Source of the DNA: Lachnobacterium bovis DSM 14045
Lineage (GTDB): Bacteria > Bacillota > Clostridia > Lachnospirales > Lachnospiraceae
Direction: 5' to 3'
Length of the DNA: 64,000 bases
Assembly: GCF_900107245.1 (NCBI RefSeq)
Contig: NZ_FNPG01000013.1
Coordinates: forward strand, 22,715-86,714
The translations under genes were made by a program, and so were the position numbers. Below are positions 16,066-25,898 of the stretch, piece after piece; the stretch's first letter is position 1, and every line of letters starts with the position of its first letter. Under the pieces are notes generated by a model. It searched no databases, had not been told where the DNA came from, and saw only the letters and a list, made by a program, of their open reading frames with translations.

Positions 16066-17760
16066 CTATTCTACAGAGTTAAGTAATTGTAGAATTTCTT
16101 CTTTAATCGTTCTATTCTTTTCTAATGCATCTTCATAAGAATTTCCTTTTGAATAAAAATAGAATTTTATTTTTGGTTCAGTTCCACTTGGTCTGATAGC
16201 AAACCAAGAACCATCCTCAAGGAAAAATCTTATTGCATTTTGAGCAGGAATATCTTCATATCCATTAACATAATCAATAATTTTATCTACTTTTTGACCT
16301 GAAACGGATGTAGGAAGATTATTACGAATCCATTTCATCATGCGTTGAATTCTTTGAGCTCCAGGAATTCCTTCAAGTATGATATTAGGTTCGTCTTCAG
16401 CAAAATATCCGTATTTGGCATAAATTTCTAGTAGAACATCCCATAAAGTTTTTCCTTGTTTTTTGTAATAAGCAGCGGCTTCGGCAACTAGCATTCCGGC
16501 AGAAATACCATCTTTATCACGAATATCTTCAGATGCAGCGTATCCAACTGATTCTTCATAGCCAAATAGGTAAGTATATCCATTGTCATGTAAATAAGGA
16601 ATTTTTCCACATATATTTTTAAATCCAGTTAGTGTTTCAAACATTTCAACACCGTAAGCTTTTGCAATGATTGTTGAAAGAGTTGAAGTTACAATGGATT
16701 TAACCATGGCTCCTTTTTTAGGTAAAGTTCCGGCACTTTTATGTCCTTCTAAAATATAGTTAACAAGTATATAACCTGTCTGATTACCGTTTAATGGAAC
16801 ATAGTTTCCTTCGTTGTTACGAATCTCAATAGCGAACCTGTCAGAGTCGGGATCAGTTGCCATTAAAAGTTCTGCTCCAAATTCACGGCCATATTGTTCA
16901 CTTAATTTGAATGCTTTAGGATCTTCAGGATTAGGATAGCCAACAGTTGTAAAATCAGGATCAGGCTGTTCTTGTTCTGGGACAATTTTCCAATTAGTAA
17001 AACCGCGATCGTTTAACATTTGACGGAAAGGAATTGAACCACATCCATTTAAAGGTGTATAGACGAAAGGAATATCTAAATCTAATTCGTCTCCAGAATG
17101 AATAGCAAGTCTTTCGATGTTGTCTAGGTATTTTCTGTCATATGATTCATCTAGAATTGTAATTTGACCAGATTTTACTCCTTCGTTAAAATCAGATTTT
17201 TTTACATCAGTCCACATATCAACGGAATTAATTTTCTCAGTCATTCCATCTGCGATTTCTGAAGAAACTTGACATCCATCTTCCCAATAGGCTTTGTAAC
17301 CATTGTATTCTTTTGGGTTGTGTGATGCTGTGATGTTAATACCTGATATAGTGTGTAAATCTCTTATTAAAAATGCAAGTTCTGGTGTAGGTCTTAAATC
17401 ATCAAAAACATAAACTTTTATTCCGTTTGCTACAAAAATAGACGCAGCAAGTTGTGAAAATTCTTTAGAAAAATGTCTTGGGTCATGCGCGATAATAACA
17501 CCACGTTTCATTGCTTCCTTACCTTTTGATACAATAAAGTCTGCGACACCCTGAGTTGCTTTTCCAACAGTGTAAATATTCATACGATTAGTGCCAGCAC
17601 CGACTTTTCCACGAAGGCCAGCAGTTCCAAAAGAAAGGTGTTGGAAGAATCTATCTTCTTTTTCCTTTTCATCGTTCTCAATTTTTATTAATTCTGATTT
17701 TAAAGGATCATCATTTGCAAGATGTTTCATCCAATCATTAAAGTTATCTTGGTAGTGCAT
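16066..17760 (-). CDS. pgcA: Alpha-phosphoglucomutase/phosphomannomutase
   Basis: A 564-residue cytoplasmic enzyme of the alpha-D-phosphohexomutase superfamily that interconverts glucose-1-phosphate and glucose-6-phosphate (or the mannose phosphates). Visible sites are the phosphoserine loop GINITASHNPKEYNG with the active serine near residue 146, the metal-binding ATDPDSDRFAIEI, the sugar-binding FGYEESVG, and the C-terminal phosphate-binding RPSGTEPKIKFY. Length fits the ~570-residue PgcA/Pgm2 group. An in-frame ATG at 17766 lies only a base or two from AGGAGG; the ATG at 17760 has ideal spacing and is chosen. It links to glycogen and cell-wall sugar metabolism, consistent with the debranching enzyme at 44383. 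Confidence 0.95.
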   Translation of the reverse strand: MHYQDNFNDWMKHLANDDPLKSELIKIENDEKEKEDRFFQHLSFGTAGLRGKVGAGTNRMNIYTVGKATQGVADFIVSKGKEAMKRGVIIAHDPRHFSKEFSQLAASIFVANGIKVYVFDDLRPTPELAFLIRDLHTISGINITASHNPKEYNGYKAYWEDGCQVSSEIADGMTEKINSVDMWTDVKKSDFNEGVKSGQITILDESYDRKYLDNIERLAIHSGDELDLDIPFVYTPLNGCGSIPFRQMLNDRGFTNWKIVPEQEQPDPDFTTVGYPNPEDPKAFKLSEQYGREFGAELLMATDPDSDRFAIEIRNNEGNYVPLNGNQTGYILVNYILEGHKSAGTLPKKGAMVKSIVTSTLSTIIAKAYGVEMFETLTGFKNICGKIPYLHDNGYTYLFGYEESVGYAASEDIRDKDGISAGMLVAEAAAYYKKQGKTLWDVLLEIYAKYGYFAEDEPNIILEGIPGAQRIQRMMKWIRNNLPTSVSGQKVDKIIDYVNGYEDIPAQNAIRFFLEDGSWFAIRPSGTEPKIKFYFYSKGNSYEDALEKNRTIKEEILQLLNSVE

Positions 17761-17925
17761 GTACATACCTCCTAGTTTTTAACCAAAATTATTATTATTT
17801 CTCATTAATATTATAAGGTATTATGATAAATAATACTATAAGCAAGGTTATTTTTTGTGCTCGTGGGTATGTAAAAAATATGCTGAAAAAGATTATTTAT
17901 CAATCATTATTTAGTAAAGAGTTTG

Positions 17926-17954
17926 TTGACTCATGAAAACATAATTGATATAAT
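17926..17954 (+). promoter_or_regulatory. Strong sigma-A promoter for the secreted-protein gene
   Basis: TTGACT (17926-17931), a 17-bp spacer and a perfect TATAAT (17949-17954). It is ~100 bases upstream of the ATG at 18058 and is the best consensus promoter in the window. Confidence 0.8.
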
Positions 17955-18057
17955 ATTTTAGGTTTTATGTGCCTAACGTAAGTAAAATATATATAACAAA
18001 GGTAAAAGGCATATAATATCTGGAGATAATAAAATAAAAAAGGAACGGAGATTACGT

Positions 18058-20517
18058 ATGAAAAGAAGATTATCTAAGCTCAACCTCTTCCAGCAGGGGA
18101 CAGTAATAATCGCATTAACAGCAGTAATAGCAACTTCGTCAGTTGCTTCTCAACCAATATGTGTTTTTGCAAAAAAAGCTGTGAAGGAATCAGTGAAAAA
18201 GGAGACGGTTAAACCTCCAACTAATGTTAAAATTATAAAAACATCTGATTCGAGATTAAACATAAGTTGGAAAACATATTTAAAAAAAGAAAAAGTTGAT
18301 GTTGAGATTCAGGAAAATGATGGAAAATATAAATTAGTAAAGTCAACTGATAAGAATAAATATAGAACAAAGAAATTAAAACTAAAAAATAAGTACAATG
18401 TTAGATTAAAAGCGCGTAACAAAGATAAATCATCAGAGTATGTATATTTTTATGATATTTTCAAAGAAGACACTGAAAGTGTAGTCGTAGATAGCCAAGA
18501 AAAAAAAGTTGAAAATGGCGACACTCAAAAAGATGGTGCAACTCAAAAAGGACAGTTGGTGGATGAACAAAGAACAAAGATTGTAAATTTAGGTTTTTGT
18601 CAGTATGTTGTTATTACTTTTAAAGGTGATAATAATATGACAAATACTAGAGTAAGTATTGATGGAGTTGATGTGACAGAAGCACTTACAAAGGTTTCAG
18701 ATGATGGTAAAGTGGCTAAATGGGAATTATACAAGAGTCAGCCAGCAAAAATGGAGATTTGTTCAAAACAAAATTCGAATGAAAAACAAAAGATAGTTTT
18801 ATCGAATAATAAATCGGCTATCAAGCCTGAAGTTGTAAAGAATACAGCACCTAAGTATATTTTAACACATGGAAGATTATCATATGCAGATTATTATTTA
18901 TCAAATTATGACAGCCAAGGTAAGCTAAGATATACTCCTAAGAAGACTACTTTTAATGTAATGAATAAGGAAAATAAAGAAGAGAATAAAGGAAAAATAA
19001 AAGCATATTCTCCAGTTGCAGAAGCTGTTCCAGATAAAAATGCTGTAAATAAAGTTTCAGGAACAGTAGAAATTATGTTTAATTATTCAACAGCCGAGGA
19101 AAAGGATTGGTTTGATAAGATTCAAAAAGAGAATGCTTTAGAGTTGGTTAATTTCGATCAGCAGAAGTATGTCTTAAATAATCATTTAAAATATGAGAAA
19201 TCGACAACAAAACACGGAAAATCAACAGTAGGCTTGTTAAAAATTCCATTTGGACAGGATAATTTTACCCAGAATAAAAGATATTATATTCGAGTAAAAT
19301 CAAATGGTAATAAAAGTGCGCTTGTGCCAATCAAAGTTGTACAAAAGGAAACACCACAAATAAAATTAAAAGAAAGTGGAGAATTAGTTTCAGGAAGCAA
19401 TATTCATTTTCAAATTTCTAATATGGTTCATGGATTAAACGAACCAATTGAGAAAGTAACATTGGTAAATCCAAAAGGTGAAGAAAAAGTACTTGAACAC
19501 ATTACTGATTATTTCATGTATGGAAATACTGGCTTGTTTGTTTTGTATAATGATGTATCAAGAGATGGAGGACGTAATAATATTCCATATGCCGGTGTTT
19601 ATACATTAAAAATCGTATCAGATGGATTCAAAGATATTGTAAAGAAATTTGAAGTACAAAAAGGTCAGAATGTGAATTATTATACTGATTCAAAAGTTAG
19701 AGTAGATAACGTATCAAGTGCAACTGTAGCGCCAGGTGGCCAGGGTGGTTCTGGTGGAGGAAATATTTCAGCAAATATTTTATTTGATGCAGACTTATTA
19801 TCTAATGCTATGATATTGGAAAAAATAGGTCTGGCAAATGATGATGCAAAAAATATTTCAAACCGATTTAGCACAGAAGTAAGTTGTGATTATGTTTATG
19901 GAAGTGACATTAATACTGCGTATGAATGGACAGATTATTATGATGCAGTTTCTGAAAGCAAACTAGATGGTAAATATTTACGTTTTTCTGATTATGTTAA
20001 ACTTAAAACAACAAAAGGTATTAAATATAGACCAAGTAGTTTAAAAGAGGTTTTAGAAGACAATTTATTAGGAGAAATAAAAGACTCTTTTGGTGATGGA
20101 AATAAAGATGATAAAAATGATAAAGAAAACAATAGCAATGAAGATAATAGCAAAAAAGAACCACCAAAAGTTGTAACAACCAGCAGACAGGAACAGTTGT
20201 TATCGCCAGTTATGTATATGGTTTCTTTTGATGCTAAAAATTTGAGTCCTGATAGTACTCAGTCAGCACAAAAACTTCATGATTATTTAAATTCAATTGA
20301 AAAAGTAGAAGTAAATGGAGTTGAATATAGTCGTTCAACTACATATTTTTCATCAGACGCAATTAATCAATATCGAACACTAAATGATCCTTATACTGGA
20401 GGAAAAGATAAAACGTTAGCACTTCTTGAGCAAGGTGCAATTAAAGAAGACCAAAAGAATCATGTTAAAGTTTATGCAAAGGGATATAAGGTTTTAGAAT
20501 TTGATATAAATGTTTAG
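18058..20517 (+). CDS. Large secreted protein with Fn3-like and Shr-HID/DUF1533-like domains
   Basis: An 819-residue exported protein. Residues 1-39 form a signal peptide: basic start, hydrophobic core, likely cleavage after CVFA. A fibronectin-III-like segment follows (PPTNVKIIKTSDSRLNISW, ~52-110). A long central part of beta-rich segments includes Ig-like stretches. There is a glycine-rich hinge (APGGQGGSGGGN, ~557-568) and an acidic D/N/K linker near 680-700. The C-terminal ~100 residues (KVEVNGVEYSRS to HVKVYAKGYKVLEFDINV) resemble the HID/DUF1533 domain of the haem-acquisition protein Shr. No LPXTG or S-layer-anchor motif was seen, so it is probably released or loosely wall-bound. The strong promoter suggests abundance. 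Ligand unknown; haemoprotein binding is only a possibility. Confidence 0.7.
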   Translation: MKRRLSKLNLFQQGTVIIALTAVIATSSVASQPICVFAKKAVKESVKKETVKPPTNVKIIKTSDSRLNISWKTYLKKEKVDVEIQENDGKYKLVKSTDKNKYRTKKLKLKNKYNVRLKARNKDKSSEYVYFYDIFKEDTESVVVDSQEKKVENGDTQKDGATQKGQLVDEQRTKIVNLGFCQYVVITFKGDNNMTNTRVSIDGVDVTEALTKVSDDGKVAKWELYKSQPAKMEICSKQNSNEKQKIVLSNNKSAIKPEVVKNTAPKYILTHGRLSYADYYLSNYDSQGKLRYTPKKTTFNVMNKENKEENKGKIKAYSPVAEAVPDKNAVNKVSGTVEIMFNYSTAEEKDWFDKIQKENALELVNFDQQKYVLNNHLKYEKSTTKHGKSTVGLLKIPFGQDNFTQNKRYYIRVKSNGNKSALVPIKVVQKETPQIKLKESGELVSGSNIHFQISNMVHGLNEPIEKVTLVNPKGEEKVLEHITDYFMYGNTGLFVLYNDVSRDGGRNNIPYAGVYTLKIVSDGFKDIVKKFEVQKGQNVNYYTDSKVRVDNVSSATVAPGGQGGSGGGNISANILFDADLLSNAMILEKIGLANDDAKNISNRFSTEVSCDYVYGSDINTAYEWTDYYDAVSESKLDGKYLRFSDYVKLKTTKGIKYRPSSLKEVLEDNLLGEIKDSFGDGNKDDKNDKENNSNEDNSKKEPPKVVTTSRQEQLLSPVMYMVSFDAKNLSPDSTQSAQKLHDYLNSIEKVEVNGVEYSRSTTYFSSDAINQYRTLNDPYTGGKDKTLALLEQGAIKEDQKNHVKVYAKGYKVLEFDINV

Positions 20518-20622
20518 TGTAAATAATACAAAAGGTGCATTAAAAGATGCGTAAGAAGATGCATAAATAGACACATAACAGGTAATACAATAAACAGTAA
20601 AATTATTGTATAAATATAAAAT

Positions 20623-20672
20623 GGATAGAAAAAAATGAGCATACTTGTATAAATTGCTGTTTTTTTCTATCC
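20623..20672. terminator. Inverted repeat, possible terminator after the secreted-protein gene
   Basis: GGATAGAAAAAAA (20623-20635) pairs with TTTTTTTCTATCC (20660-20672), 13 bp. The T-run lies inside the 3' arm rather than after it, so terminator function is uncertain, but it is the only hairpin in this gap. Confidence 0.45.
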
Positions 20673-20762
20673 GTAAAAATAGTTGATGAAAATTCATAAA
20701 AAAGATGATAAAATGTCGATTAAAAGTAACCCGTTTTTATATTTTTTGAGGTGAATTTTATT

Positions 20763-21566
20763 ATGAATAAAATTATGAATGTAAAAAACTTTTTTATTGT
20801 AAAAAGAAATGTTGCTAATCTTTTAAAATCTATAATAATATCTGTATTTTGTTTTCTCGTTTTCATTTTACCAATTAATGTTAAAGCTGCGTATGACGTA
20901 GAATATCATAATGTAACAGAGATTTGTAGCTTGGTTTACATGGGGTATAATCGAGGCGTAAATGGACCAATTATTATAACGAAGGGCCTTTATCAAAACG
21001 GTGAGAATATAAAAGAAATCTATCTTGTTACATTATCCGGAACGGAGATTATTCACGGTCAATCAACAGGATATTATACAGATATTCTATCTGGACTGAA
21101 TTTAGACAATCCATATCAGAGAAATGTAGTAAGAGCAATTCAGGAATACGTTCCTAAAGATTCAAATTTGATTTTTGCAGGCCATAGTTTAGGCGGTATG
21201 ATAGCACAGCAGGTAGCTGCAAATGAAACCATAAAAAATGATTATAATGTTATGAATACGATATGTTTTGGCTCACCTTTGTTATCAGCAGGACAGAGAG
21301 AGGGAATAGTTAATCGTTTAGCAGATAAATCGGATGTAGTACCTTTTTTATCGGGGTCTCTCATCAATAATACTAAAAGAGCTCTAAGAGAGGTTCAAAA
21401 AGAAGATGGTGGCTATAAAAACAGACCACTTGAAGCTCATTCAAAAAGTTATTTTAGAACAGATTTATGGGGAAATTATGATGTTACAGGTGTAAAAGGC
21501 GGACAGGCAGTTATAAAGTTGGATACATCAACAAGAAGATATTTTAAATCTCCAACTAAATGGTGA
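20763..21566 (+). CDS. Secreted lipase/esterase-like alpha/beta hydrolase
   Basis: A ~267-residue protein with an N-terminal signal peptide (SIIISVFCFLVFILPINVKA, probable cleavage after VKA). The mature alpha/beta-hydrolase part carries the nucleophile elbow LIFAGHSLGGMIAQQVA with Ser ~142, typical of class 3 lipases. The catalytic Asp is probably in ADKSDVVPF and the His in PLEAHSKSYF. It would act outside the cell on lipid or other ester substrates. The frame opens at GTG 20751, but GAGGTGA there is the ribosome binding site for ATG 20763. It follows the secreted HID-like protein on the same strand, but with a separate, weak promoter region. Confidence 0.75.
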   Translation: MNKIMNVKNFFIVKRNVANLLKSIIISVFCFLVFILPINVKAAYDVEYHNVTEICSLVYMGYNRGVNGPIIITKGLYQNGENIKEIYLVTLSGTEIIHGQSTGYYTDILSGLNLDNPYQRNVVRAIQEYVPKDSNLIFAGHSLGGMIAQQVAANETIKNDYNVMNTICFGSPLLSAGQREGIVNRLADKSDVVPFLSGSLINNTKRALREVQKEDGGYKNRPLEAHSKSYFRTDLWGNYDVTGVKGGQAVIKLDTSTRRYFKSPTKW

Positions 21567-21591
21567 TAAAATAAATAATAATATGAAAAGT

Positions 21592-21653
21592 AAGGATATT
21601 CAATTTTGTGATATAGTATTAAGGTATATACAAAATAAGGATATCCTTTTTTG
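21592..21653 (+). terminator. Rho-independent terminator after the lipase-like gene
   Basis: AAGGATAT (21592-21599) pairs with ATATCCTT (21641-21648), followed by T's to 21652. An inner ATTTTGT/ACAAAAT pairing extends the stem after a small interior loop. Confidence 0.7.
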
Positions 21654-21817
21654 TTGTGTAATGTATTTTTATGTTTTTAGCTTAAAAATAGTAAAAATAC
21701 ATTACACATAAATAAAAATATAAATAAATCAAAAAATTAATCAAATCTTAATCTATTGCATCTAACATCTTAAAGAGGATGTGTGGTAGTATTATTTTTG
21801 TCAGGAGGAGAAAGAAC

Positions 21818-22516
21818 ATGTATAACATTTTAATTTGCGATGATGAAAAAGATATAGTAAGGGCCCTTAAGATTTATCTTACGAATCCAGATTATCAAAT
21901 GTTTGAGGCATATAATGGTGAAGAAGCACTTGAAATAGTAAAAAGAGAAGAAATCCACTTGATTTTGATGGATATTATGATGCCACAGATGGATGGAATT
22001 ACAGCAATGAAAAAAATCCGTATAGACAATAATGTGCCAATTATTTTAATTACAGCTAAAAGCGAAGATGTCGATTTGGTCAATGGCTTAAATAATGGTG
22101 CGGATGACTATATTACAAAACCATTTAATCCAATAGAAGTTGTGGCAAGAGTAAAATCCCAGTTAAGAAGATTTATGACATTAGGTGGAGGAAATCCTCA
22201 GAAAAAACTTATTTCAATTCAAGGAATAGAGCTTGATGATCAGTTAAAAAAAGTAACACAAGATGGAGAAGAATTGAAATTAACCAAAAAAGAATATGAA
22301 ATATTGAGATTTTTTATGATTCATCCTAATTGTGTGTATTCTCCTAATGAGGTATATGAGAAGATTTGGCATGAGCCAGCAATTGGAAATGATGCGAACA
22401 CAGTTGCAGTGCACATTCGACATATTAGAGAAAAAATAGAAATTGACCCAGCTAATCCAAGATTTTTAAAAGTTGTATTTGGGCAAGGATACATATTAGA
22501 AAGAGGGAGAGATTAA
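21818..22516 (+). CDS. OmpR/VanR-type response regulator
   Basis: A 232-residue two-component regulator. The receiver domain (~1-120) has acidic pocket DDE (CDDEKD), phospho-acceptor D52 in LILMDIMMPQMDG, a TAKSEDVD block and the conserved lysine in YITKPFNP. The C-terminal winged helix (~135-232) has KLTKKEYEILRFFM and VYEKIWHEPAIGNDANTVAVHIRHIREKI, the VanR/PhoB DNA-binding pattern. ATG 21818 follows AGGAGGAG; the longer frame from 21779 lacks a ribosome binding site. The kinase gene starts 3 bases after the stop, so this is a classic pair. Confidence 0.95.
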   Translation: MYNILICDDEKDIVRALKIYLTNPDYQMFEAYNGEEALEIVKREEIHLILMDIMMPQMDGITAMKKIRIDNNVPIILITAKSEDVDLVNGLNNGADDYITKPFNPIEVVARVKSQLRRFMTLGGGNPQKKLISIQGIELDDQLKKVTQDGEELKLTKKEYEILRFFMIHPNCVYSPNEVYEKIWHEPAIGNDANTVAVHIRHIREKIEIDPANPRFLKVVFGQGYILERGRD

Positions 22517-22519
22517 AAC

Positions 22520-24727
22520 ATGACTTCAAAGTTGAAAAACTTAAAAGGAAAAATAATGCTTTTTGCAGTTGCATGGTTTTTTGGTATGATTATGGCGATT
22601 TTATCGATGGTTATATTAACTATGATTTCGCAGGGGAATGCTAAAAGAGAGCGAAAAGAACTAATAGATAGATATTATAGTAATTATAATCTTTCGTTTG
22701 CTAAGCATATTGCATATGGAAAATTAGATAGCAATTACGAAAAAGGAGAAAAATTTAAAGATGACGCGGTAGATATTAATGATTATAAATATCAAATTGT
22801 AGATAGGGAAACAAATAAAGTAGTTGCAGGAGAAAAAAGTAGTAAATTTACATCAGATAATGTGTATACTTTTTTTAAGATAAAAGATGAAAAATGTAAT
22901 AGTTCTAGTTTTATTCAAGAAGGAGAGATAAATTCAAAAAACAGAATAAAAGATATTACAGGAACGCATGAAATAGAATATTACGATATAAATAAAAATG
23001 AAATAGAACAATTTAAACAAAATAGAGAATATGATTTAGAGTACAGTGATGGGGATGAGTATGATGAGAAAGCCAATAACGAGAAAGAAGTTACTGGGGA
23101 TGATGTGGTTCTAGCTATAAGAGCTGCAAAACCCGATGACTATAAACGTTATACAATTACAGTTAAATATGTTGGTAATTATTCTGAATTTAAGCAATGT
23201 AAATTAAAAATGGAATTTTTGGATTTCACGCAAAAGTATATGGTTTTGATTGTTTTGTGTGAAATTTTTTCTGTTATAGGATTTGTATTGGCTTTTATTG
23301 CACTAATGTGTGTATCTGGTCGAAAAGAAGAAAAAGGATTATATCCAGGTTATTTACATAATGTGCCATTTGAATTTTTATTTATGGGAATGCTCTTTTT
23401 TGTCGGACTACTAGGAAGTAGTTTAGAAGGTGCAAGTACAAAATATACAGTATTTATCCTGCTTACTGAAGGCGGAGTACTTGGTATAATATTGCTTGGT
23501 CTTTCTATGAGTTTTGCAACAAGAATCAAAGATAAATCCTTAATAAAAGATTCGATTGCGGGCTATGTATATCGTTATGCAAAGATAATAAAAAAATATT
23601 TATCTGATAGAATTGGAAAAGAAATAGGTGAAGTTTCAAATCCATTTATTATTCTGTTTTTCGTAATAATATATGGTGTGGTGGCGATTGTAAGTGGGAT
23701 TTGTTTTATAGGATATCGTAATGTTTATGTATGGTTTTTTGGAAATATTGTAATTTTTTCAATTTTAATAAAGCTTTTAGTTGATATTCTTTATATTAGA
23801 GAAGGAATTCATAAGATTTCGTCAGGAGAGACTAGTTACAAGCTTAATAGCCGAAACATGATGCCAATTTTTAAAGCTGGAGTTGATGATATCAACAATA
23901 TAGCTGATGGAATTGAAAAGGCAGTAAATGAAAAAACAAAGAGCGAAAGAATGAAAACAGAGCTTATAACGAATGTTTCGCACGATATTAAGACACCACT
24001 TACATCAATTATAAACTATGCGGATCTTATAAAAAAACAGCTAGAAATAGTTGACGAAGAAAATAAAAACACAAATAATAGAAATATAGATTCTGGCATA
24101 AGAAATAAGACTATTTGCAATGAATCCGAGATACAGGATTACTGTGAAGTGCTTGGTCGCCAGTCAATAAAACTTAAAAGATTAATTGAAGATTTAGTAG
24201 AGGCCTCAAAGGCTTCTACGGGAAACTTAGAAATAAAATTGGCACCTTGTGAAGCCTCAGTTTTTATGACTCAGATAGTCGGAGAATATAGAGAAAAATT
24301 TGAAGAAGTCAAACTTGATTTAGTTGCAGAAGACCTTGAAAATAACATAAAAATCATGGCAGATGGTCGAAGAATGTTAAGAGTATTTGACAATATAATG
24401 AATAATATTTGTAAATATTCTTTAGCAGGAACACGGGTATACCTACAGCTTGAAGAAAACAATGGGAACGCAGTGTTTATATTTAAGAATATTTCTAGAG
24501 AGCCTTTAAATCTTTCACCTGAAGAATTAATGGAACGTTTTGTAAGAGGTGATAAATCGCGAAGTACAGAAGGCAATGGACTAGGCCTTTCTATTGCAAA
24601 GAGTATGACAGAACTTCAGGGTGGAACAATGAAGCTAGAAATAGACGGAGATTTATTTAAAGTGAATTTAATTTTTCCATTAATTAGAGAAGAACAATTT
24701 TTACAAAAGGAGTTGTTAGAAGAATGA
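22520..24727 (+). CDS. Membrane sensor histidine kinase
   Basis: A 735-residue kinase. TM1 is near residues 11-36, followed by an extracytoplasmic region to ~240. At least five more hydrophobic segments (~240-430) make an unusually large membrane part, then a HAMP-like linker (INNIADGIEKAVNEKTKSERMKTELI). HisKA has H488 in NVSHDIKTPLTSI. The ATPase domain has an N-box (FDNIMNNICKYSL) and G-box (GNGLGLSIAKSM). A hydrophilic N/E-rich insertion of ~35 residues splits the HisKA helical hairpin (~507-545), which is odd because this region dimerises. Its stop overlaps the ATG of the glycerate kinase gene by 4 bases. Signal unknown; partner is the regulator at 21818. Confidence 0.9.
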   Translation: MTSKLKNLKGKIMLFAVAWFFGMIMAILSMVILTMISQGNAKRERKELIDRYYSNYNLSFAKHIAYGKLDSNYEKGEKFKDDAVDINDYKYQIVDRETNKVVAGEKSSKFTSDNVYTFFKIKDEKCNSSSFIQEGEINSKNRIKDITGTHEIEYYDINKNEIEQFKQNREYDLEYSDGDEYDEKANNEKEVTGDDVVLAIRAAKPDDYKRYTITVKYVGNYSEFKQCKLKMEFLDFTQKYMVLIVLCEIFSVIGFVLAFIALMCVSGRKEEKGLYPGYLHNVPFEFLFMGMLFFVGLLGSSLEGASTKYTVFILLTEGGVLGIILLGLSMSFATRIKDKSLIKDSIAGYVYRYAKIIKKYLSDRIGKEIGEVSNPFIILFFVIIYGVVAIVSGICFIGYRNVYVWFFGNIVIFSILIKLLVDILYIREGIHKISSGETSYKLNSRNMMPIFKAGVDDINNIADGIEKAVNEKTKSERMKTELITNVSHDIKTPLTSIINYADLIKKQLEIVDEENKNTNNRNIDSGIRNKTICNESEIQDYCEVLGRQSIKLKRLIEDLVEASKASTGNLEIKLAPCEASVFMTQIVGEYREKFEEVKLDLVAEDLENNIKIMADGRRMLRVFDNIMNNICKYSLAGTRVYLQLEENNGNAVFIFKNISREPLNLSPEELMERFVRGDKSRSTEGNGLGLSIAKSMTELQGGTMKLEIDGDLFKVNLIFPLIREEQFLQKELLEE

Positions 24728-25878
24728 AAGTAGTCATTGCAATTGATTCATTTAAAGGAAGTTTATCTTCTATAGAAGCAGCAGAATCAATAAAAAAGGG
24801 AATATGTGAAATTTATAAAGATGCTCAAGTAAAAATCAGTCCTCTTGCTGATGGTGGCGAGGGGACAACATATGCTCTTACAAAGGGTATGAATGGCGAG
24901 TTTCGCAAGGTGAAGGTGTCTGGACCATTGGAAAATGTGAAAGTCGTGGCAACTTATGGTATAATAAAAGATACTAAAACTGCGATTATCGAGATGTCTC
25001 AGGCAGCTGGAATTACTTTAGTTCCTCCAGAAAAAAGAAATCCGCTAAGAACTACGACATATGGAGTTGGAGAGATTATAAAAGATGCGATAAAACAGGG
25101 CTGTCGCCATTTTATAGTTGGTATTGGTGGAAGCGCAACTAACGATGGAGGAATTGGAATGTTGCAAGCACTTGGATATGATTTTTTTGATGAAAGTGGA
25201 AATAAAATATCACAAGGAGCGAGTGCATGTGAATTAGAACATCTTGTAAAAATAGATGATTCAAATGTTATTAAAGAATTGAAAGAATGTGATTTTAAAA
25301 TAGCATGTGATGTAACTAATCCTTTATGTGGAAAAAATGGATGTAGTGAAGTTTTTGGACCCCAGAAGGGAGCAACTGATGATATGGTTAAAAAAATGGA
25401 TAATTGGCTGAAAAATTATTCAATTTTAGCAAAAAAAATCAAACCAAAAGCTGATGCAAATTATCCTGGAACTGGGGCAGCAGGTGGATTAGGTTTTGCT
25501 TTTTTAACATTTACAAAAGCAAGTTTAGAGTCAGGAATTGATATTGTTTTAAAGGAAACAAAATTGGAAGAATTAGTAAAAGATGCAGATATTGTTGTGA
25601 CAGGTGAGGGACGACTTGATAAACAGACTGTGATGGGAAAAGCTCCGATAGGCGTAGCTCAAATAGCTAAAAAATACAATAAAAAAGTCATAGCTTTTGC
25701 AGGAGCAGTAACAAAAGAGGCAAGGATTTTAAATGAAAACGGAATTGATGCTTTTTTTCCAATACTGCGTGAAGTAATAACTGAAGAAGAGGCAATGAGT
25801 AAGGAAGTATCTAGTGCTAATCTAGAGGAAACTGTAAGAGAAGTTTTTGCTTTGATAAAAGCTATGGAAGATAATTAA
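24724..25878 (+). CDS. Glycerate kinase (GarK/GlxK type)
   Basis: A 384-residue cytoplasmic enzyme phosphorylating glycerate. The N-terminus MKVVIAIDSFKGSLSS is diagnostic. Further blocks are PLADGGEGTTYAL, VGIGGSATNDGGIGMLQALGY, DVTNPLCG..GCSEVFGPQKGA, GTGAAGGLGFAF and VVTGEGRLDKQTVMGKAP, all typical of the type-1 glycerate kinase fold. The ATGA overlap with the upstream histidine kinase shows translational coupling to a sensory system, which is unexpected for a metabolic enzyme; coupling may simply set expression. The next gene begins 20 bases later. Confidence 0.95.
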   Translation: MKVVIAIDSFKGSLSSIEAAESIKKGICEIYKDAQVKISPLADGGEGTTYALTKGMNGEFRKVKVSGPLENVKVVATYGIIKDTKTAIIEMSQAAGITLVPPEKRNPLRTTTYGVGEIIKDAIKQGCRHFIVGIGGSATNDGGIGMLQALGYDFFDESGNKISQGASACELEHLVKIDDSNVIKELKECDFKIACDVTNPLCGKNGCSEVFGPQKGATDDMVKKMDNWLKNYSILAKKIKPKADANYPGTGAAGGLGFAFLTFTKASLESGIDIVLKETKLEELVKDADIVVTGEGRLDKQTVMGKAPIGVAQIAKKYNKKVIAFAGAVTKEARILNENGIDAFFPILREVITEEEAMSKEVSSANLEETVREVFALIKAMEDN

Positions 25879-25898
25879 TAAAATATAAAGAGGTTAAA

